64,000 bases of DNA. It comes from DOZZ01 sp963792655 (GTDB lineage: Bacteria > Acidobacteriota > Terriglobia > Bryobacterales > Bryobacteraceae). The position numbers were made by a program, and so were the translations under genes. Positions 1 through 9,600 of this stretch are shown piece by piece. Numbering within the stretch: position 1 is the stretch's first letter; each line of letters starts with the position of its first letter. The DNA lies in contig CAWBWU010000010.1 in NCBI GenBank assembly GCA_963792655.1, forward strand, positions 236,479 to 300,478, written 5' to 3'. The notes under the pieces were generated by a model. It searched no databases, was not told where the DNA came from, and saw only the letters and a program-made list of their open reading frames with translations.

Positions 1-1
1 C

Positions 2-773
2 ATACTGTTCGAGACAAATGAAGATGGGATAGCACTGGTAACAATTAACCGTCCTGAGAAGCGAAATGCACTCAATCGGGAGGTTATTTCCGACCTGGAA
101 ACGGCAGTTAGCCGGGTGGCTGACGACCCGTCCGTGAAGGGCATGATTTTGACCGGTGCGGGCGAAAAAGCATTCGTCGCCGGCGCGGATATCGGCGAGA
201 TTGAAGCAGCGGCGCCGGTCGAAGCAGAAGCGGTTTCGGCACGCGGGCAGCGCATCTTCCGTGATCTGGAACGGCTCCGAAAGCCGACGGTCGCGGCGAT
301 TCAGGGTTACGCGCTGGGAGGCGGTCTGGAGCTGGCGATGTGCTGTCACATTCGCGTGCGCCGGACCCGATGCGAAGTTCGGCCAGCCCGAAGTGAAGTT
401 AGGATTGACTCCGGGCTACGGCGGCACGCAGCGTTTGCCTCGGCTGATCGGCCGCGGCCGTGCTCTCGACATGTTGATGACGGGGGACACGATCGACGCG
501 GCAGAAGCTCATCGCTGCGGGCTGGTCAATTACGTCGTGCCGAATGCCGAGTTGTTGCCCTTTTGCCGGCAATGGGTGAATAAAGTGCTGGCCAATAGTC
601 CGGTGGCAGTCGCGTTAATGCTGCAAGCGCTGGACGCGGGCGCGGATGTGCCGGTCGATAACGGCCTCCGCTTTGAATCCGTCGCCTTCGGATTGAGCAG
701 CGCAAGTGAAGATCGCCGCGAGGGCACGCGCGCGTTCCGGGAAAAAAGAAAAGCAACATTCGCTGGAAGATAA
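2..773 (+). CDS. Enoyl-CoA hydratase/isomerase, 5' partial, frameshifted
   Basis: Crotonase-fold enzyme that hydrates 2-enoyl-CoA in fatty-acid or aromatic-acid oxidation. The frame is open from the window edge, so the N-terminus is missing. Visible crotonase signatures are the NRPEKRNAL strand near the start, the oxyanion-hole segment AFVAGADIGE, then GYALGGGLELAM and, in the next frame, GQPEVKLGLTPGYGGTQRLPRL with the catalytic-region glutamate. The two halves lie in different frames and join near base 359, where removing one C restores HIRVAGPDAKFG. Both halves are fully conserved, so a base-calling insertion is more likely than a dead gene. The exact acyl-CoA substrate cannot be told. ribH follows after 14 bases. 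Confidence 0.85.
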
Positions 774-787
774 GCCGGAGGGTTTGG

Positions 788-1267
788 TTGGGGTTCGCGA
801 TTCAAGAAGGAAAGCTGTCGGCCGCTGGGTTGAAATTCGGCGTTGTGGTAGCTCGTTTTAACAGCTTCATCACCGATCGTCTGCTGGACGGTGCACTCGA
901 TGCACTGCGCCGCTCGGGCGCGGACGAGAGCGCGATTGAAGTCGTGCGTGTACCCGGCGCCTGGGAACTCCCGCTGGCGGCACGCGCGATGGCGAATGCG
1001 CGGAAGCACGATGCGCTCATCTGCCTGGGCGCCGTGGTGCGCGGCGATACGCCGCACTTCGACTATGTCGCGGGCGAGGCGGCGAGCGGCTTGGCGCGCG
1101 TCTCGGCTGATTTCAGCATGCCGATGGGCTTCGGCGTACTGACCACCAACACTGTCGAGCAGGCGATCGACCGCGCGGGTGCGAAGGCCGGTAACAAAGG
1201 ATTCGATGCGGCCATGACCGCGATTGAAATGGCGAACCTGCTGCGCGACCTGCAGCCGAAGTCTTAA
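788..1267 (+). CDS. ribH: 6,7-dimethyl-8-ribityllumazine synthase
   Basis: Penultimate enzyme of riboflavin synthesis: condenses 5-amino-6-ribitylaminouracil with 3,4-dihydroxy-2-butanone 4-phosphate. The 159-residue length is normal. Visible family motifs are the N-terminal VVARFN, VPGAWELPLAA, LICLGAVVRGDTPHFDYV with the catalytic-region histidine, and FGVLTTNTVEQA. The start is a TTG at 788 with GGAGGG five bases upstream (777-782); no ATG fits the family N-terminus. It precedes nusB by four bases, the ribH-nusB order being common in bacteria, so the two are probably co-transcribed. Confidence 0.95.
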   Translation: MGFAIQEGKLSAAGLKFGVVVARFNSFITDRLLDGALDALRRSGADESAIEVVRVPGAWELPLAARAMANARKHDALICLGAVVRGDTPHFDYVAGEAASGLARVSADFSMPMGFGVLTTNTVEQAIDRAGAKAGNKGFDAAMTAIEMANLLRDLQPKS

Positions 1268-1271
1268 CCGC

Positions 1272-1706
1272 ATGGCATCGCGGCATAAGGCACGGCAGCG
1301 CGCTGTTCAGATTCTTTATTTGCTCGATATGCGCAAGATGACGCCGGACGAAGCGTTCGAAGGCTTCTACTCGTCACTCGCGGTACCAGAAGGCACGGTT
1401 CGCGTTCCGCGCGATAACTTCCTCGAGGAGTTAGTGCGGGGAACCATGAGTAAGTTAGCCGACATCGACCCGCGTATCCAAAGGCACGCCGCCCACTGGC
1501 GGCTGGAGCGCATGCCTACAGTAGATCGCAATATCCTGCGCCTTGCTGTTTACGAGATGTTGCTGACGGACACGCCAGCCCCGGTACTGATTGACGAGGC
1601 CCTGGAACTGGCGCGGCAATACTCCGGCGAGGAATCGGTACACTTCGTGAACGGCGTACTCGACGCAGTTCATCGCGAGTTGGCCGCGAGCGCTGGCAAG
1701 ACGTAG
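1272..1706 (+). CDS. nusB: Transcription antitermination factor NusB
   Basis: RNA-binding antitermination factor that works with NusE (S10) at boxA sites, mainly on rRNA operons. The protein has 144 residues. The start MASRHKARQRAVQILY contains the conserved arginine-rich boxA-binding helix. DRNILRLAVYEML and ALELARQYSGEESVHFVNGVLDAV are typical of the C-terminal half. The ATG at 1272 is preferred over an in-frame upstream start because the upstream residues lie inside ribH and have no similarity to NusB. It follows ribH by four bases. Confidence 0.95.
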   Translation: MASRHKARQRAVQILYLLDMRKMTPDEAFEGFYSSLAVPEGTVRVPRDNFLEELVRGTMSKLADIDPRIQRHAAHWRLERMPTVDRNILRLAVYEMLLTDTPAPVLIDEALELARQYSGEESVHFVNGVLDAVHRELAASAGKT

Positions 1707-1864
1707 TAGAGAGCCCAGCATAAACACAGACTCTTCGGCTCATCTGAATCGTCCAGTACCTCCTGACTTCGCAATTCCAAAATCTTTTCCACTCATCTGA
1801 ACTATTCGGCGCATCGTATGCATGAATAGACACCTCGCATCCGAGGTCAGATAAAGGAACACAC

Positions 1865-2416
1865 ATGAAGAAACTTACAGTTTTGAGCGTCGTAGCATTG
1901 GCGCTAAGCCTTGGTGCGCCCTCTTTCGCCAAACAGAACCCCATGGTTGGCGGGCAGAAAATGTACGCCAACAAAGACATCATCGACAATGCAGTGAAGT
2001 CTGCCGATCACACCACGCTGGTCGCTGCGGTGAAAGCTGCGGGATTGGTCGATACTCTGAAGGGTACCGGTCCGTTCACGGTATTTGCGCCAACCAATGA
2101 AGCCTTCGCTAAGTTGCCGGCCGGTACTGTGGATACGCTTCTGAAGCCTGAGAACAAAGATACTCTGGTCAAGATTCTGACCTACCATGTCGTTCCGGGC
2201 CGGGTTACCGCGGCGGAATTGAAGAAGATGATCAAGGACGGCGGTGGTAAGGCCATGCTCAAGACCGTGAGCGGCGGTACTCTCACGGCGTCCATCATGG
2301 GCGGCAAGGTTATGTTGACCGACGAAAAGGGCGGCACCGCCATGGTGACGATCGCCGACGTGATGCAATCAAACGGCGTGATCCACGTAATTGACGGCGT
2401 AGTCCAGCCGAATTAG
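1865..2416 (+). CDS. Secreted fasciclin (FAS1) domain protein
   Basis: Single FAS1-domain adhesion-type protein, 183 residues. Residues 1-22 form a signal peptide (MKKLTVLSVVALALSLGAPSFA), so it is exported. The FAS1 hallmarks are the H1 box GPFTVFAPTNEAFAKLP, a YHVVPG segment containing the conserved Tyr-His, and the H2 box GVIHVIDGVVQP at the end. A good ribosome site (AAGGAA) lies just before the ATG. The role of bacterial FAS1 proteins is poorly defined; cell-surface adhesion is the usual suggestion. A strong hairpin follows the stop codon. Confidence 0.9.
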   Translation: MKKLTVLSVVALALSLGAPSFAKQNPMVGGQKMYANKDIIDNAVKSADHTTLVAAVKAAGLVDTLKGTGPFTVFAPTNEAFAKLPAGTVDTLLKPENKDTLVKILTYHVVPGRVTAAELKKMIKDGGGKAMLKTVSGGTLTASIMGGKVMLTDEKGGTAMVTIADVMQSNGVIHVIDGVVQPN

Positions 2417-2435
2417 TTTCTCGCTTGGTGGCGAG

Positions 2436-2465
2436 CGCGGCTCGTACTCAGATGTACGAGCCGCG
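2436..2465. terminator. Bidirectional terminator hairpin
   Basis: A perfect 12-base stem, CGCGGCTCGTAC paired with GTACGAGCCGCG, separated by a six-base loop, sits between the convergent fasciclin and mannose-1-phosphate guanylyltransferase genes. It directly abuts the stop codon of the latter. The T-tract is short on both sides. Confidence 0.7.
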
Positions 2466-3539
2466 TTATAACAACTCTTCGCGGTTCTGACGCTCTAACA
2501 ATTTCACCAGATCGCCCACCTGCTGTGCGCGGCTCCGGGATGCGACTAATAAGGCATCTGGTGTATCCACGACAATCAAATCCTCTACCCCAAGCAACGC
2601 AACCAACTTCTTCCCCGCATCGACAAAGTTTCCCGAACTCTGCCTCGCCAGCAATTCAGATCGCGAGGCGTTGCCCTCGCTATCGCGCGGCAGCAGGTCG
2701 TACACCGCATCCCAGCTCCCCACGTCGTTCCAGCCGAACTCTGTGCAGGCAACGCCTACGACGCCGGTTGCCTTCTCCATCACGGCATAGTCGATCGACG
2801 TGTTTTCGCATTGCGGGAAGATTTCAGCTAACTTCGCGTGAAACGAACCATCGCGAAAGCTTGGCAGCTCGTCTAACTTGCCCGCGGTAACGGGTAAGTG
2901 GCGCCGCAGGTTATCCAGCAGGACCGAAGCCCGCCAGAAGAACATTCCCGCGTTCCAGTAGAAGCGCCCGCTCGCGACATACTCCGCCGCAACAACAGCA
3001 TCGGGCTTTTCACGAAACGTCAGGACATTCGCGAGCTTTCCGGCTTCCGTGCCCTCCGGGAACTCGATATAGCCGTAACCCGTCTCTGCCCAGCGCGGCG
3101 CAATACCCAACACGGCAATCTTCCCGGCCGCCGCCGCCTCAAACGCCGGCCGCACTGAGTTCAGATACGCTTCGGGATCGAGAATGACGTGGTCTGAGGG
3201 GAACACGCCCATGACCGCATCAGGATCGAGCGATGTCAGAATCTTCGCAGCGAGACCGATCGCCGGCGCGGTGTTGCGCTGAACCGGTTCCGATAGGATC
3301 TGGTTCGCCGGAACCTCGGGCAACTGGCGCACGATCTCGTCGCGGACAAAGTCGTTCGTCAGAATCCAGATGTTGGCGGGAGCGATCAGCGGGGCCAGCC
3401 GGTCGACTGTCGCCTGAATCAACGAGCGTTCCCCGGTGACCGTCAGTACCTGCTTGGGAGTGCGCTTGCGGCTTAACGGCCAGAAGCGCGTACCTCTACC
3501 GCCGGCCAGAATCAGGCCGTAGTAACCAGCGTTGGCCAT
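2466..3539 (-). CDS. manC: Mannose-1-phosphate guanylyltransferase
   Basis: Makes GDP-mannose from mannose 1-phosphate and GTP for cell-surface polysaccharide. The protein has 357 residues. The nucleotidyltransferase signature LILAGGRGTRFWPLSRKRTP with the following PKQ lies at residues 10-30, and VFPSDH is the metal-binding motif. GYGYIEFPEG and RFYWNAGMFFWRA are typical of the GDP-mannose branch. There is no C-terminal mannose-6-phosphate isomerase domain, so this is the short, monofunctional form. It starts three bases after the lepB stop, so the two are probably in one transcript. Confidence 0.92.
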   Translation of the reverse strand: MANAGYYGLILAGGRGTRFWPLSRKRTPKQVLTVTGERSLIQATVDRLAPLIAPANIWILTNDFVRDEIVRQLPEVPANQILSEPVQRNTAPAIGLAAKILTSLDPDAVMGVFPSDHVILDPEAYLNSVRPAFEAAAAGKIAVLGIAPRWAETGYGYIEFPEGTEAGKLANVLTFREKPDAVVAAEYVASGRFYWNAGMFFWRASVLLDNLRRHLPVTAGKLDELPSFRDGSFHAKLAEIFPQCENTSIDYAVMEKATGVVGVACTEFGWNDVGSWDAVYDLLPRDSEGNASRSELLARQSSGNFVDAGKKLVALLGVEDLIVVDTPDALLVASRSRAQQVGDLVKLLERQNREELL

Positions 3540-3542
3540 GGG

Positions 3543-4373
3543 TTAGTTGATCGGGTAACTATGCAACAGGTTCAAGGTGCGGCTCCAGCGGGTCTTTGAG
3601 AAGAAATGCGTCGCCAGATCCATGATGTGGTCGATGCCGATCGAAGGATTCGCCAGCGCTTCCGTAGGTGCGTCGTAAGACCAGTAGATGATCAGCGGCT
3701 TGCCCACGATGTTTTCGCGCGGCACGAATCCCCAGTAGCGGCTATCGAGCGACTGGTCACGATTGTCACCCATCGCAAAGTAATGCCCGGCCGGTACTAC
3801 GATCTCGCCATTTTCCACGTTCTTCTGCAGCATCGTCACCGCTTCGGGCGAAATCATGGAATTCGGCTCGCCCGGGAAGTTATCCCGGTAGGATTCCATG
3901 TAACTGCTCTTGTGGATGACATACGGCTCGGTAAGTGGGTGGCCGTTCAGAAAAACCTGTTTGTTGACCAGGCGAATGTGATCGCCGGGCACGCCAATTG
4001 CGCGTTTGACGAATGTCTGCTTGATGTCCACCGGATAGCGGAACACGATGATGTCACCGCGCTTCACCTCACTGTAGGGCAGCACGTTTTTACTGATCGC
4101 TCCGGCGGGTGCGAAAGCCAGTTTGTCGACAAGCAAGTGGTCGCCAATCAACAGCGTGTCTTCCATCGATCCGGTTGGAATCACGAAGGCCTGCACCAGC
4201 GTGGTGGTGCCAAACAGGAGCAGAATGATCGTTACCGTCCACTCTGCGATGAACCCACGCGGAGCGTCTTTGGCCTTCTTGGCCGGCGCTTCGACCGGGT
4301 CGGCGGGCGCAGGCGGCGGGACAGCCGCGGCAGTACCGGTCACAACAGATTTTTCGCGATCCACAGATTCCAA
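3543..4373 (-). CDS. lepB: Signal peptidase I
   Basis: Membrane serine protease that removes signal peptides from Sec- and Tat-exported proteins. One transmembrane segment (EWTVTIILLLFGTTTLVQAF) precedes the catalytic Ser in IPTGSMEDTL. The general-base Lys is in FVKRAIGVPGD, and MGDNRDQSLDSRYWG is the conserved box E. I place the start at a TTG (4371-4373), giving 276 residues with a proline/alanine-rich cytosolic N-terminus. Longer starts would run into the divergent membrane gene that begins at 4420. It lies directly upstream of manC on the same strand. Confidence 0.92.
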   Translation of the reverse strand: MESVDREKSVVTGTAAAVPPPAPADPVEAPAKKAKDAPRGFIAEWTVTIILLLFGTTTLVQAFVIPTGSMEDTLLIGDHLLVDKLAFAPAGAISKNVLPYSEVKRGDIIVFRYPVDIKQTFVKRAIGVPGDHIRLVNKQVFLNGHPLTEPYVIHKSSYMESYRDNFPGEPNSMISPEAVTMLQKNVENGEIVVPAGHYFAMGDNRDQSLDSRYWGFVPRENIVGKPLIIYWSYDAPTEALANPSIGIDHIMDLATHFFSKTRWSRTLNLLHSYPIN

Positions 4374-4419
4374 TTGTAACGGATGCCTTGTTGCCCTGCT
4401 ATTCTGTTTCAACGCCTCA

Positions 4420-4821
4420 ATGAGTAGCCAGGCCCAAGGCATGTCCCAAGCGGAACACGTCCCGTTCACCAAACTTCAGTCGGTCGCACTGGTTTTCGTC
4501 TGCACCATCTTAGGAGCTGCAGCTCAGGTTTTCATGAAGATTGGCGGGCAGCAACTGCAGCATTTCGAGATTGCCCGCGTGCTGACCGACCTTCCGCTGC
4601 TTGCCGGATATACCCTCTATGGCATCAACACCGTGCTGCTGATGTTTGCTCTGCGCGATGGTGAGCTATCAATGCTTTACCCTGTGATTGCATTGACTTA
4701 CGTGTGGGTGACGATACTCAGCGTGATCCTCTTTCATGACCTGATCAGTCCGTTGAAGATTGCCGGGATCGTGCTCATCATGGCAGCAGTTATCGTACTG
4801 GGCCGGGCTGGAACACGATGA
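4420..4821 (+). CDS. Small EamA/SMR-type membrane protein, first of pair
   Basis: Four-helix inner-membrane protein of the drug/metabolite transporter superfamily, about 133 residues. After a short polar N-terminus the helices start at ALVFVCTILGAAAQVFMKIG, with the typical K-I-G after helix 1. The GELSMLYPVIALTYVWVTILS stretch matches the ArnE/ArnF/SMR-type loop. Starts at 4420 and 4441 are both possible. It overlaps the next gene by four bases (ATGA). Together they look like a paired, probably heteromeric small transporter. The substrate is unknown. Confidence 0.8.
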   Translation: MSSQAQGMSQAEHVPFTKLQSVALVFVCTILGAAAQVFMKIGGQQLQHFEIARVLTDLPLLAGYTLYGINTVLLMFALRDGELSMLYPVIALTYVWVTILSVILFHDLISPLKIAGIVLIMAAVIVLGRAGTR

Positions 4822-5165
4822 CGACGCCGCTCAGTTCCATGGGCCTGGTGTTCATCGCGTCATTGATCGGTTCATTTGGCGCTGTGTTTCTTAAGATGGG
4901 CGCCGACCGCCTGAAGATGGGCGTTCGGCACGTGATCAGCGTGCCTGCCGCTATCGGTGTGGCGCTCTTCCTGGTCTCGTCGGTGTTCTTCGTTCTGGGC
5001 ATCCGCCACGGAGAACTCTCGGTGCTCTACCCCATGGTGTCACTCGGTTATATCTGGACTATGGTCTGGTCGCGCCTGTTCTTCAACGAGCCCATTACGC
5101 GGCCTAAGTACATGGCGCTGGGCATGATCCTGGTGGGCATCACGATGATTGCCCGCGCGGGTTAA
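4818..5165 (+). CDS. Small EamA/SMR-type membrane protein, second of pair
   Basis: A 115-residue, four-helix protein paralogous to the preceding one: helix 1 ends in VFLKMGADRLK and the central motif is GELSVLYPMVSLGYIWTMVWS. The ATG overlaps the stop of the upstream gene, implying translational coupling and equal amounts of both subunits, as in two-component SMR or ArnE/ArnF-type flippases. Its TAA stop is in the same frame as, and three bases before, the following YnfA-like coding sequence. Confidence 0.8.
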   Translation: MTTPLSSMGLVFIASLIGSFGAVFLKMGADRLKMGVRHVISVPAAIGVALFLVSSVFFVLGIRHGELSVLYPMVSLGYIWTMVWSRLFFNEPITRPKYMALGMILVGITMIARAG

Positions 5166-5168
5166 GCT

Positions 5169-5489
5169 CTGCTCTGGTATCTTGCGGCCGCGCTGCTGGA
5201 GATCGCCGGCTGCTATGCCTTCTGGGCGTGGCTGCGGTTGCACAAAAGCCCGCTCTGGATCGCACCCGGAGTACTTTCACTCGTCGCCTTTGCGGTTTGT
5301 CTGACGCGCATACCTGAACTCACTGCTGGCCGCACTTATGCCGCGTATGGTGGTGTGTACATTGCGTCGTCTTTGATCTGGCTGCGTGCGGTCGAGGGCA
5401 CCGCGCCAGACCGATGGGATCTAACGGGAGCCGCAATTGCTCTGGCCGGTGCGGCTGTTATCTTTTTTGGTCCGCGCGGCTCAATATAA
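5169..5489 (+). CDS. YnfA/UPF0060 family membrane protein
   Basis: About 106 residues, four helices. EIAGCYAFWAWLR, AAYGGVYIASSLIWL and RWDLTGAAIALAGAAVIF are hallmarks of the YnfA (UPF0060) family of SMR-related proteins. No ATG, GTG or TTG precedes the family N-terminus LWYLAA. The frame begins right after the upstream TAA, and the only reasonable initiator is a CTG at 5169. Either a CTG start with coupling to the upstream stop, or readthrough of the TAA, is needed. The last 32 bases overlap the convergent VanZ-like gene. Confidence 0.8.
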   Translation: MLWYLAAALLEIAGCYAFWAWLRLHKSPLWIAPGVLSLVAFAVCLTRIPELTAGRTYAAYGGVYIASSLIWLRAVEGTAPDRWDLTGAAIALAGAAVIFFGPRGSI

Positions 5490-6567
5490 GCGCCATCAAC
5501 ACTGCAAGCAAGGGATCTGTGATCTCTGCGATGTGTGCGGGCATGTGAAGCTGCGCGAGTTCCAGCATCAGCAACAAGGCTGCCACAAACAACGCGGATT
5601 GCCACCATCGCATTCCGATCCTGACCGCCAGCCAAACTGCTGACCCATAGACGAAAAGCTTGTGCAGAAGTGTGCCGAATGCGCGCTCCCACTCGCCGCG
5701 AAACATCGCGACGAACGGCATCCAGAGGAACGGCTGCGCCTTGGCGCTCCAGTAGAACGGAGCTAAGCCTGTGACTACGATACTGGCGATCACCAGCGCG
5801 AGTAAAACGCGATCGCGCGAGCGATAGTGCGATAGCACCAGCCACAAGACACCGCCCGCGATTGCGCCGGCAAAGCTGGCCGAGTGCGGCTCAGTATGAA
5901 CAATCAGGAAGCGCGCAGGCAGCAGCACAAACAGCAGGACGTACAGCGGCGACCATCCCTTGCGTCCTGACGCTACTTGCAGCAGGCGCCCGGCGACCGC
6001 CCACTCAGCGGCCGACGCAAGAAAGCCTGGCCAGGCGAATGGCTCGCCGGTGAACATGGCCCACTTCACGCGCAAATGCGTGCGGCTCATATCGGGCATG
6101 AACGGGAATAGCATGGCCGCAAGCCAGCAGCAGAGCAGCATAGCGGGTCCCGTTGCCTCGGCGCGAAAGGCTACGCTGCGCCCCGTCCGCAACCATAAGC
6201 TGGAACACAGTGCTCCCAGGCAGGCGCCGGTTACGTTCATCGCCAGATCGAGACCACTGCAAACGCGGTGGTCATCGAATAACTGCAACATCTCCATGCT
6301 GGCCGACAGGACTGCCGCCAGCAATACCGGCAGTGCCCAGCGCGCACGACGCCAGCGTGAAAACGCAAGAAATCCCGAGGCTCCGAACGGAACGTAGAGC
6401 ATCACGTTGATCGGGATATCCATCAGCAGAAACCGGTCGAGCCGGTCTGGCCACGAGTGAAGCAAAATCACCAGCGGGGTACCGGCTTGCTGCGCCGCGT
6501 GAAAATCCCACGGGTAAAGAGAGCCGTAGACGATCAGCGCGGTGACCAGCAGGAATACGCGAAGCAA
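5458..6567 (-). CDS. VanZ-like family membrane protein
   Basis: Polytopic membrane protein of 369 residues. The N-terminal half resembles the VanZ-like domain: an opening helix ending in YGSLYPW, then INVMLYVPFGASGFL and a helix followed by the acidic segment SASMEMLQLFDDHR. The C-terminal half adds several helices and ends in ELAQLHMPAHIAEITDPLLA. VanZ confers low-level teicoplanin resistance in enterococci, but most VanZ-like proteins have no known role. It converges on, and overlaps by 32 bases, the YnfA-like gene. Confidence 0.75.
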   Translation of the reverse strand: MLRVFLLVTALIVYGSLYPWDFHAAQQAGTPLVILLHSWPDRLDRFLLMDIPINVMLYVPFGASGFLAFSRWRRARWALPVLLAAVLSASMEMLQLFDDHRVCSGLDLAMNVTGACLGALCSSLWLRTGRSVAFRAEATGPAMLLCCWLAAMLFPFMPDMSRTHLRVKWAMFTGEPFAWPGFLASAAEWAVAGRLLQVASGRKGWSPLYVLLFVLLPARFLIVHTEPHSASFAGAIAGGVLWLVLSHYRSRDRVLLALVIASIVVTGLAPFYWSAKAQPFLWMPFVAMFRGEWERAFGTLLHKLFVYGSAVWLAVRIGMRWWQSALFVAALLLMLELAQLHMPAHIAEITDPLLAVLMALILSRADQKR

Positions 6568-6620
6568 CTCATCAGTACAGCACGGCGCAAAAAGCGCGCT
6601 GGTAAAATTGAGCGTTCCGC

Positions 6621-9600
6621 ATGCGAATCCCCTTGGGCCTGCTCTGCCTCGCCGCAGCCGTCTCCTCCCGCGCCGCCGTTACAGGCGTAAGCGTGTCGGT
6701 GACGAACACCCAAGCAGTGATTCAATACACCGCGCCCGATACCCAGCCGTGCAAAGTGCAGGTGAGCGAAGTGGCGGACTTCTCGGTGCCTGTGAACGAT
6801 ACGGATACAAAGAAGTTCCCCGACTCGGATCTCGACACGCGGGCCGGAAGTTTGCAGGATGGCACGCAGCGCACGTTCGTCGCGGGCAAACGCGTTGCCG
6901 AGCGCGGCTCCGATCACGTGTTTTACTCTCGCGCGCTACAAGCGTTGACCAGACACTTCTATCGCATCACGTGTGGCGGCGATACGCAGTCCGGTGAATT
7001 CACCACGGCCAATCTCCTGATGGGCAACACCTATACCGAGCCGCAACCGGTCGACCCGCTGCAGCCGGGTGAGTATGCATGGCCCACACTCTCTTACTCG
7101 GATCGCAAGCAGCGCGTGGTCGATCCCCAAACCGGGTTGCTGATCCGGCACGTTTCCCTGCCCGGCGACCGCGTGATCACTGCACCGAATCAGTCGCAGC
7201 CGTTCCAATTCGCGCGATCGGCAACGTGGAAGGATCCGGCCGGCGCGCTCTCTCGCATCGGCGGCGGAGCGGGCGCTTCGATTGGCGGCAACAATACCGG
7301 AACCTTGTTGTTAACCGCGCAGAACAACGAGTACGCCGGGTACATTAGTTTTTTCAAGGGCGGCCACGGCATCAACCAGTACACGTTGAACTGGTTCCAG
7401 GTAGTGCTCACAGCGGCAACCGATTCCGCAGCTTGCGACACCGCCGGCAGCGATGATTGCAAGCTGACCGTATGCCTCACGATCAACGGCGTCGCGTGCT
7501 ACGCAGGAGCGCGCCAATTCGATCTCGCTCTGAACACGAAGCAGTCGCGCTTCACGCTGGGGAAGGCAGGGCAAGCCATCGATCTGTGGCAGGCTGCGGG
7601 TGCGCGTCCGCCCAATGGCGCCGAGATCGCAACGCGCACCGGCAAGGTGAATTGCGACGGATCGGCCAATGTAGTCTGGGCGGAGGGCAATCCCTTCGCA
7701 ACGCACTGGAGCGCGGGCAGCACCATCACCATAGACAAGCAGGATTTCACTATCGCCCATGTGCAGGACACCGCACACCTGACGATCACGGGCTCGTGCT
7801 CGCCTGGCAAAGGCAGAACTTTCGCCGCGACGAACTTCGGCGTGCTGTTTCGCAAGAAGACCGCGAGCGCCAATCACGTGTCGGTAAACTCCAGCACCGT
7901 GAGCTACCAGATGGGTGTCTTCCCCTCCTGGGATTACACGGGCGCGTTTGATCTCTGCGCGGCGGAGCCCGTAAAAGGCGCGAACGGAAGGCCTGGCTAT
8001 AACTGCGTGCTGCCCGAGAGCGGGATGATCTACTGGATCGATGCCGAATCCGGCGAGTCGCATCTGTTTGCGCGTTACATGAGCAACGGCAAGCCAGTGA
8101 CGAATGGCTGTGGCAATTCCGACTCGCAAATCTTCGATTCGTTGAACCCGGATATCTGGTATTGCGGTGGAAGCACGGCGGCAGGGGCCGAACAAAATCC
8201 TTACCGTGTGCATTACTTCGGCAATCATCTGGAGCCGGACAACACGCAGTCACCGGGACATTTCGAAGAAGGCGAAAACCTGCCGGAGTGCTTGGGTATG
8301 ACAACTCCGCGCAACCAGCCCTGCTTACAGTACTCGCCAATTACGGAAGGCGCTGACTTACTCACGCTCACCACGGCCTTTGATCCTCAATTCCAAAAAG
8401 ATCGGTTCCGGCACTTCTTTCTGGTGGGGCTGGAAAATGGCGTGATGGTGTTTCGCGTGTGGCGCGGCGCTCACAGTTCGATTGGCTGGACGGTTGTGTT
8501 CGATCCCAACGCCACCAAAAACGGCGAGGCGGCGAATGCCGGTTGTGTCGGTGGCGGCAAGCCCGGCTGTGTCATCGCGGCAATGCCTTCGTGGTCGCGT
8601 AAGGGCGCGCGTTGGTGTGCGCTCAAGGGCAACGACCCGATGTCGCAACCGGGGTGGCTTTCAATCAGCGCTTATATCTGGGGTGCGCCGGGTGATACAG
8701 CGCCCGGCGTCGGACCCTATCAAGCTGATGTAGTGGAGGGCTCTCGGTTCACCAAGACGCTTACGGCGTGTCCGGCGAACAGTTTCAAGGTGACGGGCGA
8801 TCGTTGCACGACAGTCAAGGTAAGCGGCGAACCGCGCGACGCGTCGCCATGCACAGCAAATCTCAACGACTGCGGCGGTGCCCTCGAATCAGGCGCGCCC
8901 GGTGAATTGCAAACTGCCGAAGTGGGCGATGAGTTCACTGCGGGGCCCGCTGGCAGCGATGAAGAAGTGATGCGGCTGATCGCGAAAGAGGGCCGCACCT
9001 GGACGTTCGAACGCGGCGTCAATGGCAACGTGACGGAGCGGCCGCCCGAACACCGCGGCATTCGCGTTCTGCGCGGCAAATCCTGACCCTAAGAACAGGG
9101 TCGGCAACCTGGAAGTTTATTGGAATTACCTCGGCGATCCGCACGGACGCAACACCGATGGGAAGACGATTCTGGGCGACCGCTACGGCGTAAACGCGCA
9201 TTTCTTCATGCAGAATGGCGTGAAGGCAACGGGCTACACCGAAGACAAGCGCTGTTCCGGCGCTGACAAACATTTCTGTTATCAGGTCAGCACTTTTCAG
9301 TCGATCCCGCAGTACGTGTCGGCTCCGCCCACGGGTATCGCCACACAGGACCCATCGTTTGCAGGTAAGTCTGCGCCGGCCTTTCCAAACCAGTTGCAAC
9401 AGCATCCAAGCGGCCCGGGTATTCATGCGAGTGTGGAAGATCGCCACTACTTCTTCGATGCACGCCCGTTCAACGGTTCGCCGCTATCGGGATCTGTGGG
9501 AACGGAGGGCGCGCACCCCGCGACTGTCATCGCGGCCGGCTTTTACAAGTTCACCGCGGCCCAAACCGGTACGCTCGATCGCAAGTATCTGCCGACCTTT

